NCBI GenBank assembly: GCA_016721905.1
Contig: JADKHH010000010.1
Location: forward strand, 124,001 to 188,000
Direction: 5' to 3'
From: Candidatus Opimibacter skivensis
GTDB lineage: Bacteria; Bacteroidota; Bacteroidia; Chitinophagales; Saprospiraceae
Length of the DNA: 64,000 nt
Shown: in pieces, positions 41,353 through 49,700 of the stretch
Numbering within the stretch: position 1 is the stretch's first letter
How the letters are laid out: each line of letters starts with the position of its first letter
Notes under the pieces: generated by a model
Database searches by the model: none
What the model was told of the DNA's origin: nothing
What the model saw: only the letters and a program-made list of their open reading frames with translations
Position numbers and translations under genes: made by a program

Positions 41353-42095
41353 TAAAAGTTGTCCTCATCGATGATGAAGAAAATTGCCTCTCTTCCCTGG
41401 CTATTTTGCTGACGCAATATTGCCCTGAGGTGCAGATCATGGAACAATGTCAGTCAGTTCAGGCTGGCCTGACTGCGATCAACACGCATAAACCGGATTT
41501 GATTTTTCTGGATATTGAAATGCCGGTCCTCAATGGATTTGATCTTTTGGAGATGGTTAAAAACTATCCATTAGCCGTCATCTTTACCACAGCGTATCAA
41601 CACTATGCCGTCAAGGCGATACGATACAGCGCACTGGATTATCTCCTTAAACCCATCGACTACAAAGAGCTCATCCAGGCCGTGCAACGGTATGTAAACC
41701 AAAAATCACAGCCCAATCCGGAACAATACCAATTCCTGATTGACAAACTCTCCCAAAAGGAACACACTACCAAGAAACTCGCCATCCCCAACCTGGAGGG
41801 ATTTAAACTTGTCTCGATCGACGACATCATCTCCTGCGAGGCTGATGATAATTACACGCACATCCTTCTCAAGGACCGAATCAAAATCACCGCCTGCCGC
41901 ACCCTGAAGGAAATCCAGCAATTGCTGGATGATTCCGCCATCTTTATCAGGGTCCACCACTCTTCCCTGATCAACATCAATGAGGTGGATCAATATGTCA
42001 GGGGCGAAGGTGGCTATGTCATCATGAGTGATGGCTCCCACATCAATGTGTCCAGGAATAAGAAGGAGACGTTGTTGAAGTATTTGATGAAGTAG
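41349..42095 (+). CDS. LytTR-family response regulator
   Basis: 248 residues. Receiver with VVLIDDEENCLSSLAIL, Asp in LIFLDIEMPVLNGFDLL, Thr in IFTTAYQHYAVKAI and Lys in DYLLKPIDYKELI. A LytTR DNA-binding domain (~150-248) follows: KKLAIPNLEGFKLVSIDDII, ITACRTLKEIQQLL and FIRVHHSSLININEVDQYV. LytTR proteins bind imperfect direct repeats upstream of target genes. It is the output of the kinase at 40279. Possible target promoters lie just downstream, where two genes (42590 and 45009) share an upstream element. Confidence 0.94.
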   Translation: MIKVVLIDDEENCLSSLAILLTQYCPEVQIMEQCQSVQAGLTAINTHKPDLIFLDIEMPVLNGFDLLEMVKNYPLAVIFTTAYQHYAVKAIRYSALDYLLKPIDYKELIQAVQRYVNQKSQPNPEQYQFLIDKLSQKEHTTKKLAIPNLEGFKLVSIDDIISCEADDNYTHILLKDRIKITACRTLKEIQQLLDDSAIFIRVHHSSLININEVDQYVRGEGGYVIMSDGSHINVSRNKKETLLKYLMK

Positions 42096-42111
42096 GAAAA
42101 TTCTCCAATAA

Positions 42112-42401
42112 GAAGATGATTTTACTCTAGCGTCAGGAGACGCAAAGCATATAGCATTTAAGTCAGAGACTTAAACGAGCGGTTGAAGATGATTTGACTC
42201 TAGCGTCAGGAGACGCAAAGCATATGGCATTTAAGTCAGAGACTTAAACGAGCGGGTGGAACATGATTTGCCTCTAGCGTCGGGAGACGCAAAGCATATC
42301 GCATTCAAGTCTGAGACTTGAACGAGCGGGGGGAACATGATTTCTTACGTCGGGAGACGCAAAGCATATGGCATTCAAGTCTGAGACTTGAACGAACGAT
42401 T
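42112..42401 (+). repeat. Four tandem ~74-base units, each with two hairpins
   Basis: Units start at about 42112, 42185, 42259 and 42333. Each holds GCGTC-AGGA/GGGA-GACGC (5-base stem; one pair is lost in unit four) and, ~12 bases later, TTTAAGTC-AGA-GACTTAAA in units one and two or TTCAAGTC-TGA-GACTTGAA in units three and four. The change of T to C in one arm is matched by A to G in the other, keeping the stem. The array lies between the LytTR gene and the propeller lipoprotein gene. It does not look like CRISPR: there are no unique spacers. Confidence 0.85.
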
Positions 42402-42435
42402 ATGTTTTGTTGAAATACTTACTTCTCAAGGCCGT

Positions 42436-42505
42436 CAGTTACTCTCCGAAACCCGTCAACTACTCTTTTGGGCTATCCCTGCGTATGGCGTAGGTCTAGT
42501 TTTGA
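42436..42505 (+). promoter_or_regulatory. Shared upstream element, copy 1
   Basis: CAGTTACTCTCC, ACCCGTCAA, TACTCTTTTGGGCTAT and TAGTTTT occur here in the same order as at 44888-44957. The copies are close over the first ~40 bases and diverge after. The element lies 85 bases before the ATG at 42590. Its place ahead of two secreted beta-propeller-type proteins suggests a regulatory site, possibly for the adjacent LytTR regulator; that is inference. The frame running through it (42388-42585) is not a gene. Confidence 0.5.
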
Positions 42506-42589
42506 TTCAGCAGGAGCTTTCATTATTAAGAAAGTCAACTTGCTTGCTTTTGAATCAATTCATTTTCCACTTTCTTAAATCCTAGCATT

Positions 42590-44272
42590 ATGAAATTCAA
42601 TGTGTATTCTATTTTGTCAGCATTCGTCATACTGGCAACACTTTCAGCTTGTGACAAAGACGATGATCCTGTCAATGGCAATGGCTACACCCAGGAAGAA
42701 TTTATCCAGGGAGCTGTCCTGCACGGCGCCAACGGCCTCAACTTTGGACCTAATGGCGATCTCTACATTGCGAGTTTCCTTGGTCGGGAAATCATTGCGA
42801 TGAACAAACAAACCGGCTCCATCGTCAAGCGGATAGGGGAAGATATGGGTGTAAAGAGTCCGGATGATCTTGTCTTTGGCCCTGACGGGTCCCTTTATTG
42901 GACTGATCTCATGACAGGAGAAGTGGGACGAATGACTCCGCAAGGCGTGGTGACCAAACAATTCGTAGCCCCAGGTGTCAACCCCATCACCTTCTCAGAT
43001 GACGGGCGCCTCTTTGTGGGACTCGATTTTCTGGGTGATGGCTTATACGAGCTCGATCCCAATCTGATCAATACACCGAGAGCTATAGTCCCTTATGTAC
43101 AAGGAGCATTCCCGATCGGCAACTTAAATGGGTTCGACTTCGGACCTGACGGGTTCTTATACGGCCCTATCTTTAGCGGAGGTGTAGTGGTTAAAGTAGA
43201 TGTCGGCCAACCTAATGATCCCCCTACTTCAATTCCCTGGATGGACGGAACCCTATTACCGATTGCAGACGGGTTTACAAATCCAGTTGCAGCAAAATTC
43301 AACCAGGCTGGTGTACTCCATGTGTTGGATCAAACAGGTGAAGTCTTTAAAGTAGATATTGCTACAGGAGCTAAAACACTATTTGTCACCCTGCAGGAAG
43401 GGCTTGACAACCTGGCCTTTGATGCAAATGGTAACCTCTATGTATCCAATGCTGATTTCGGTTGGATCATCGAGGTACAGCCTGATGGACAAACCCGCAC
43501 TGTCAGTAAAGGTGGAATGATAAACCCTGGAGGGTTGGCCATGCTAAATGGCCAGGATGACCTCTATGTGGCTGATTTGTTCAGATTAAGGGAATGCAAT
43601 GGGCTTAATGGCCAGGATGTGGGTGATGATAAAGGACACTTAATCCCTGCACCCGGAGCTTTAACATTGCCTATGACGGTTTCAGCAGATGGGAATAATC
43701 TGGTTGTTTCTTCCTGGTTCGGCAGTATGGTTCAAGTCTGGGATCCGCAAACGGATCAGGTACTGGAGGAATACAAATTGGGAGCTCCAGTTAACGCTAT
43801 CCGGTTCAAAAATAATCTGGTCGTAGCCGATGTGGGAATTGGTGCCGTGTTCTTCGCCAATGATCCGACGAATAAAATTCTTGCAGATGCATATGTGCCT
43901 GCTGGAATGGCCACAGATGGGGAGCGCTTATGGGTGGCTGACTGGGCTACAGGAATTGTGTGGCAGATCACTTTTACTGGAACAACCCCTAATCCACCTA
44001 CTATGCTTGTTGACGAACTTCAGGGTCCTGAAGGATTAGCTTATGATCCGGCTGGAAGCCTGGTGGTGGTTGAAACAGGTGCATCACGTATATCGCGTAT
44101 CACCCTGACCGGAGAAGTCAGTACCATTGCTGATAGCCTCAGCTTTGGTCTTCCCGCCCTTGAAGGCACCCCTCCTACATGGGTGTTTGATGGAGTAACC
44201 ATAAGCGAATCCGGTGATATCTATGTCTCCGGTTGGGGCAAGAATGTCGTGTATCGATTCAAGAAGAATTAG
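42590..44272 (+). CDS. NHL/SMP-30-type beta-propeller surface lipoprotein
   Basis: 560 residues. Lipoprotein signal (FVILATLSAC) followed by DKDDDP, a surface-export type acidic run. The rest consists of propeller blades of the NHL/gluconolactonase kind: GLNFGPNGDLYIASFLGREI, DDLVFGPDGSLYWTDLMTGE, GFDFGPDGFLYGPIFSGGVV, NLAFDANGNLYVSNADFGWI, GLAYDPAGSLVVVETGA. No enzyme residues can be assigned. It is preceded by the hairpin array and the shared upstream element, and closed by a terminator at 44337, so it is probably a single-gene transcript. Confidence 0.87.
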   Translation: MKFNVYSILSAFVILATLSACDKDDDPVNGNGYTQEEFIQGAVLHGANGLNFGPNGDLYIASFLGREIIAMNKQTGSIVKRIGEDMGVKSPDDLVFGPDGSLYWTDLMTGEVGRMTPQGVVTKQFVAPGVNPITFSDDGRLFVGLDFLGDGLYELDPNLINTPRAIVPYVQGAFPIGNLNGFDFGPDGFLYGPIFSGGVVVKVDVGQPNDPPTSIPWMDGTLLPIADGFTNPVAAKFNQAGVLHVLDQTGEVFKVDIATGAKTLFVTLQEGLDNLAFDANGNLYVSNADFGWIIEVQPDGQTRTVSKGGMINPGGLAMLNGQDDLYVADLFRLRECNGLNGQDVGDDKGHLIPAPGALTLPMTVSADGNNLVVSSWFGSMVQVWDPQTDQVLEEYKLGAPVNAIRFKNNLVVADVGIGAVFFANDPTNKILADAYVPAGMATDGERLWVADWATGIVWQITFTGTTPNPPTMLVDELQGPEGLAYDPAGSLVVVETGASRISRITLTGEVSTIADSLSFGLPALEGTPPTWVFDGVTISESGDIYVSGWGKNVVYRFKKN

Positions 44273-44336
44273 AAAGAAAGGTTTTTTACAATAGTTGATT
44301 GCAGCAGAAGAATATTTGATTCAATGCTCCTAAAGC

Positions 44337-44374
44337 AAGCACCTTTTCGGGGAGACCCGGGAAGGTGCTTTTGT
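44337..44374 (+). terminator. Intrinsic terminator after the propeller lipoprotein gene
   Basis: AAGCACCTTTTCGGG pairs with CCCGGGAAGGTGCTT through a stem with two G-U pairs and a GAGA (GNRA) loop, followed by TTTTGTTTACTTTTT. It lies about 65 bases after the stop. A close relative stands after the gene at 45009. Confidence 0.75.
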
Positions 44375-44695
44375 TTACTTTTTGCATTGCCCAAAAAGTA
44401 ACAATGCTTCGACTGCCTTCCCCTCTTCCTCGTTCGCCCGCTCAGCAACCAGCTAGTGACCCAAAAAACTCGCTTAATGAGAGGAGCGTTGACTTGGTTT
44501 CCTGTTATGCTGTCTCGCCTGTTCCTTTTCACTCACACCTCTTTTGTCTTGCAAATCCCAGGCTCAAACAGTTTTGGGTCACAGTCTTTTACCGATTCGA
44601 AATGATTTTCTAAATAACCTGACTCCTGTTTCCTGCTTCCTATCTCCTGATTAAAGTTTTGGGTCACAGTCTTTTACCTATTCGAGATGATTTTT
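44370..44695 (+). repeat. Intergenic repeat family, copy 2 and a partial copy
   Basis: 44370-44612 shares ordered blocks with 36012-36265 (GTTTACTTTTT, AAAAAGTAACAA, GTGACCCAAAAAACTCGC, CTGTTATGC, CTCACACCTCTTTTG, TTTTGGGTCACAGTCTTTTACC). The last block occurs again at 44653-44695 (AGTTTTGGGTCACAGTC, TTTTACCTATTCGAGATG). A CTTCGACTGCC ... CCGCTCAGC phrase at ~44407-44445 is shared with ~8928-8963. Frames here are not conserved as protein. Confidence 0.6.
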
Positions 44696-44728
44696 TACAC
44701 TATTTACCCCTTCGCCCATGCGGGCTCT

Positions 44729-44797
44729 CCCCTGTGTGCTACGCAACCCCGGGGTTAATGAATTCCCTTTACCCCGGGGTTGCGTAGCACACAGGGG
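44729..44797. repeat. Palindromic element, copy C (minimal hairpin)
   Basis: Two arms of 27 bases are exact reverse complements: 44729-44755, starting CCCCTGTGTGCTACGCAACC, and 44771-44797, ending GCGTAGCACACAGGGG. Fifteen bases separate them. It is the terminal part of copies A, B and D without the interior. A second palindrome, AAATTTCGCGAAGCGGGAAATTT, follows at ~44801. In copies A, B and D the arm carries TTCGC, TGCGC or TCGC instead of TACGC; here both arms carry the same variant, so the arms have stayed matched. Confidence 0.8.
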
Positions 44798-44887
44798 CAT
44801 AAATTTCGCGAAGCGGGAAATTTCAGGGGCAAAAAGGGCTGGGATCGCAGTGGTTGAAGGCGAGAACACACCACTTCCCCAAATCTC

Positions 44888-44957
44888 CAGATACTCTCCC
44901 ATACCCGTCAAGTACTCTTTTGAGCTATCAGAGGGATGAGCGTGGATTTAGTTTTAC
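44888..44957 (+). promoter_or_regulatory. Shared upstream element, copy 2
   Basis: CAGATACTCTCC, ACCCGTCAA, TACTCTTTTGAGCTAT and TTTAGTTTT in the same order as at 42436-42505. It ends 51 bases before the ATG at 45009. See copy 1 for interpretation. Confidence 0.5.
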
Positions 44958-45008
44958 TCCCGACAACAATAGTAAACCGATTAACTCACATCCTTAAATA
45001 ACCAATAC

Positions 45009-46229
45009 ATGAAAAATTCCTTACACGTCCTCGTTATGTTCTTATCACTGATGATCAACACGGCCCTGTTGCATGCCCAATGGACCGAAACCGAGGGGCC
45101 TGATGACGACAACATTACCTGCTTTGCAGTTTCGAGCACAAGTCTCTTTGCCGGAACGAGTGATATGGGTGTCATTCGCTCCACCGACAATGGTGCAAGT
45201 TGGAAAGAGGTCAGTCAAGGCATCTCCGATGCGCCAATCAATGCGTTGGTGATGAACGGCACTAACCTGTTTGCCGGAACAAGTGGAGATGGCGTCCGGC
45301 TATCTACCACCAATGGAAAAACGTGGTCAAATGTCAATACCGGTCTGACTGATAACTTTGTTGAATCGCTAGCAGTCAAAGGGAGTCAAATTTTTGCTGG
45401 AACACATAATGGAGGTGTCTTTGTTTCCTACGACAACGGCGGCGAATGGAAACATCTAGGACTGGCAGACTTGTATGTGGAAGCGATTGCCATCTGCGGC
45501 ACACAACTCTATGTAGGAGGTGACAAGGGCATATTTCGTTCCATCAATAACGGCACAAACTGGAATCCGAAAAATACCGGCTTGACCAATAAACAAGTCA
45601 CTTCTTTTGTCGTTGCAGACACTTTCCTTTTTGCCGGAACACGTGGCGGAGGTGTATTCGTTTCCACCAACAATGACGCCCGCTGGACGCCAATGAATAA
45701 TGGACTGACCAATAAAAATATATTATCGCTGGCGGTCAGCGGCTCTAATCTCTATGCCGGCACACATGGCGGTGGTGTCTTTCTCTCCACTGACAATGGT
45801 AACAGTTGGACAGCCATCAATACCGGTCTGGCGAATATGTCGATCCATGCGCTTGCTGCCGACAGCAATAATCTCTTTGCAGGAACAAGTGAAGGTGTGT
45901 GGCGCAGACCTACATCTGAATTGACAACTTCAATAGCTGAAGAAAGTGGGCCGTCCGACTTATCGACTCACTACAGACTTGACCAAAACTTCCCCAATCC
46001 GTTTACGCAGATGACGACCCTTCGGTTTTCACTTCCTCGTGCTGAATATGTGAGTATGAAGATCTTTAATCTGCAAGGCGAAGAAGTCGCAAATCTTGTT
46101 TCGGAAAATGTCTCAGCAGGAACCTTCCAGGTGGATTGGAATGCTGAAGATTTACCGGGCGGAGTTTATATCTGCCATCTGCAAGCCGGGTCATTTAGCC
46201 AAACTAGCAAGCTGCTTTTACTCAAATAA
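45009..46229 (+). CDS. Secreted BNR-repeat protein with T9SS sorting domain
   Basis: 406 residues. Signal peptide (LMINTALLHAQ). Six to seven regular ~40-residue repeats: LFAGTSDMGVIRSTDNGASW, LFAGTSGDGVRLSTTNGKTW, IFAGTHNGGVFVSYDNGGEW, LFAGTRGGGVFVSTNNDARW, LYAGTHGGGVFLSTDNGNSW. The pattern 'LFAGT...GVF-ST-NG-SW' is a BNR/propeller blade. The C-terminal T9SS domain has FPNPFTQMTTLRFSLPRAEY and GGVYICHLQAGSF. Likely exported and attached at the surface, as for the protein at 10774. It has its own upstream element and terminator. Confidence 0.88.
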   Translation: MKNSLHVLVMFLSLMINTALLHAQWTETEGPDDDNITCFAVSSTSLFAGTSDMGVIRSTDNGASWKEVSQGISDAPINALVMNGTNLFAGTSGDGVRLSTTNGKTWSNVNTGLTDNFVESLAVKGSQIFAGTHNGGVFVSYDNGGEWKHLGLADLYVEAIAICGTQLYVGGDKGIFRSINNGTNWNPKNTGLTNKQVTSFVVADTFLFAGTRGGGVFVSTNNDARWTPMNNGLTNKNILSLAVSGSNLYAGTHGGGVFLSTDNGNSWTAINTGLANMSIHALAADSNNLFAGTSEGVWRRPTSELTTSIAEESGPSDLSTHYRLDQNFPNPFTQMTTLRFSLPRAEYVSMKIFNLQGEEVANLVSENVSAGTFQVDWNAEDLPGGVYICHLQAGSFSQTSKLLLLK

Positions 46230-46300
46230 TCGGCAGGTCATGATGTGACCTGGTATGAGGATCATCATCATTTTAAGGCAATCAACAGATGATAAAGAAA

Positions 46301-46340
46301 GGACCTTTTCGGGGAGACCCGGGAGGGTGCTTTTACTTTT
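46301..46340 (+). terminator. Intrinsic terminator after the BNR-repeat gene
   Basis: GGACCTTTTCGGG-GAGA-CCCGGGAGGGTGC forms a stem with several G-U pairs, one mismatch and a GNRA loop, followed by TTTTACTTTTT. Nearly the same loop and upper stem as at 44337, ~70 bases after the stop at 46229. Confidence 0.65.
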
Positions 46341-46640
46341 TGCCCCTGCAAAATTGCTGCAGCATTTCTGGTGCCGGGTTGGGCTGCCCCGGGGTTAATG
46401 GTCTTCAATAATTTTAAATTACGATTGTTGACCCCGGGGTTTCCGGAGGCCTGTTTCTCGCAGAGAAACGTGGTGGAGGAAAACAGGGGTGAGGTTTTTT
46501 CAAAGAAAAAAGCGATGGGGCAAAAAAGGCTTTTGGGTTGCGCAACCCCTGGGCTAAAAAATTACTCCCTTGCACCCCGGGGTTGCGAAGCACACAGGGG
46601 CACAAATTTCGCGAAGCTGGAAATTTCAGGGGCAAAAGGG
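46341..46640. repeat. Palindromic element, copy D (diverged)
   Basis: Contains the interior of copies A and B (ATGGTCTTCAATAATTTTAA, then GTTTCCGGAGGCCTGTTTC, CAAAGAAAAAAGCGATGGGG) with cores at ~46388, ~46432 and ~46575, one altered to CCCCTGGGC. The right end reads ACCCCGGGGTTGCGAAGC with ACACAGGGGC; the left end has lost the CCCTGTGTGC part. The frame through 46570-46704 is not part of the M36 gene. Confidence 0.65.
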
Positions 46641-46704
46641 GCTTTGGGATACTATTGTTTATTTTTACCCCCCCGGACTTTTCAACCCGGTAATCGCCAC
46701 CACC

Positions 46705-49700
46705 ATGCTCCGTCACCTTATCCTATCGATATGCTTATTGCTTGCATCAGTCGCCTCGGCCCAGGATAACCTACCGGATATCGCAGCCATCGTGGAGCGC
46801 AACAAGCAAGCACTGGGAGTGAGTCCGGCTGATCTCTCTGAGTATACGATATCAAGTGCCTATACCACAGCTCACCTCAATATCACACACGCCTATCTGC
46901 AACAACATCATCGGGGTATCAAGGTATTCAATGGAATACTGAATCTCAATCTGCGTGGTGACCAGCTATTGAGTTTCGGAAACCGGTGGATCACGGATAT
47001 GGCCAGCGCTGAGGTGTCAAATATCCCCGATATCACAGCAGCGAATGCAGTAGGGAGAGCAGCCACTCATCTTGGACATTCAATGTCGAATGCCATGGAG
47101 ATCAGCAGGGAGCAAAATAAGCTGGGGCAGGATATCAAATTTGTTTTTGAACCCGGTAATTTATCACGATCAGATATTGTTGCAGAACTCGTTTGGCTGA
47201 AAGGTGAGCAAGAAGAAGCCCTGCTCTGCTGGACAGTAGAAATACATGAGACCGAAAATGAAAATATCTGGCTCGTCTTTATTGATGCTCATACAGGTGC
47301 TTATATCCGTAAAGACAATTTAGTATTGCATTGTGATTTTGATCACGCCGATGATGAGGCTCAACATCATATACACGACGCAACTTCAGCCAGCGCTCCG
47401 ACAAGCTTATTGCTATCTGCACCGGACAGCAGCTACAATGTCTTCGCGATGCCCGTAGGATCGCCTAATCATGGTGCCAGGTCTATCGAAGAACGACCAT
47501 GGACCGCCGCCGGCATTGGTGATCCGGCAACCACGCTTGGATGGCATAGCAATGGCACGACCAACTACACCATCACGCGCGGCAACAATGTACATGCCTA
47601 TGAAGACATGGACAATAACAATGCGGCCGGCTATAGCCCTGATACGGCCAACCTTCGCTTTGATTATCCTTTTACACCATCAGACGAACCGACTGACAAC
47701 CTTGCATCGTGTATCACGAATCTCTTTTACTGGAACAATATCATGCATGATGTCATGTACCAGTATGGGTTTGATGAAGTCTCCGGAAATTTTCAAAACA
47801 ACAATCTCGGACGTGGTGGTATTGGTAATGATTTTGTAAAAGCTGAAGCGCTGGACGGAGGTGGAAGTAACAACGCTAATTTTTCTACCCCGGTAGATGG
47901 TTCCAGCGGCCGCATGCAGATGTATGTCTGGTCGCTCGTTTCAGAAAATTCTCCATTGACCATCAATACACCACCATCTATTGCGGGCGATATGTTTGCT
48001 GTTGAATCAGCATTCAGCACCGCCAACAGGCTGGAAGATCTGGGACTGACCACTGGCGACCTGGTACTTGTAAATGATGCTGTAGGTGGAACCCATGAGG
48101 CATGCGGGACCATTAGTAATGGAGAAAGTCTGGCGGGAAATATCGCAGTGATCGACAGGGGTAACTGCAACTTCACTGTCAAAGTAAAAAACGCACAGGA
48201 CCTTGGCGCGATCGCAGTGATCATGATCAATAATGTAGCTGGTGATCCTTTCGGGATGGGTGGCACTGATAACAGCATCGTGATTCCAGCAGTGATGATC
48301 AGCCTTGAAGATGGCGATCTGCTCAAAGCCGTATTAGATACTGCTGATGTTAACGTCTCACTTGATGCAGTGGCAGGCATTGTGCCTGATGGCGATTTTG
48401 ACAGCGGCATCATCGCGCATGAATATGGCCATGGCATCTCCATCAGGTTGACCGGAGGCCCCGCCACCTCATCTTGCCTCAACAATCAGGAACAAATGGG
48501 TGAAGGCTGGAGTGATTATTTCGGTTTGATGGTGACGACAGACTGGGCTACTGCAACATCCGAAGAAAGACGAGGCATTGGCACTTACGTCATCGGACAG
48601 TCTACCGAAGGTACCGGGATCCGGACCTATCCATATAGCACGGATACGCTTGAAAATCCATTTACATATGCTGATGTTGCTAATGCACCCTTGAGTGGTT
48701 CAACCCCCAGCGTTCATTTCATTGGTTCTATATGGTGTACCATGCTCTGGGACATGACCTGGAATATCATAGAGATGGAAGGTATCGATACCAATATGTA
48801 TGATGGAGATGGCGGTAATAATATTGCATTACAACTCGTCATAGATGGGTTGAAGCTGCAGCCTTGCAGTCCGGGATTTGTCGATGGTCGTGATGCGATC
48901 CTGCTGGCTGACGAGTTGAATTATGGAGGACGACATTATTGCGCTATCTGGGATGCTTTTGCAGGTCGTGGACTAGGCGTTGATGCGGATCAGGGAAGCA
49001 CCAGCATATACAATGATGGAATAGAATCATTTGCAGTACCAAATGGTGTGCGCTTAAAACATTCGACCAATGATGATATTCCCGCAGAAGGCCAGGAAGT
49101 CACATTTACGATCAAGGCTACTTGTGAATGCGAAAACCTAAGTGATGTTGAAGTCAAAGATGTACTATCCGATGATCTGATCTATGTTCCGGGTTCGGGT
49201 GGCACCATCAGTGGCGATACGATCATGTTCAGTGCAGATACGATGCAGGTGATGGACTCTTTGTTATTCACCTATCATGCGATAGTCAAGCCCTGTAGTG
49301 CTACAGAAACAGACACTTTGTCGTCAGACAATGCAGAAGGACCAGATCAATATCAAAGTGTACAACTGACAGGAAGTCCGGTCAAGGAATGGGTAAAAAA
49401 TGCAACACAAGCAGTGAGCCCTACCCGATCGTGGTATGCTTTTGATTATTCATCCGCATCTGATTTTGTGCTGTTACTCAATGATGCAGTCTCGCTCACT
49501 GGAGGTCCTATAGAAATAAAGTTCTATCATCGCTATCAGACGCAGCGAAATTTTGATGGAGGTGTAGTGGAGTATTCACTCAATGGCGGCACTACCTGGA
49601 TAGATGCTGGTCCGCATTTTATTGAAAACGGATATCCGGGCTCCATCAGCAGCAATACCACCAGTGCCATTGCAGGTCAGCGGGCTTTTTCAGGTACGAG

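Noticed and set aside
42112..42401. CRISPR array
   Set aside because: Units are similar along their whole length; there are no unique spacers between conserved repeats and no cas genes nearby.
42388..42585. 65-codon open frame before the propeller lipoprotein gene
   Set aside because: It runs through the hairpin array and the shared upstream element; the second copy of the element has no matching frame.
46570..46704. N-terminal extension of the M36 peptidase
   Set aside because: The extension is translated repeat DNA and would place the clear signal peptide 45 residues inside the protein.
47793..48485. Minus-strand open frame of 230 codons
   Set aside because: It is antisense to the M36 catalytic and PA domains; it is Ser/Pro-rich low-complexity shadow coding.
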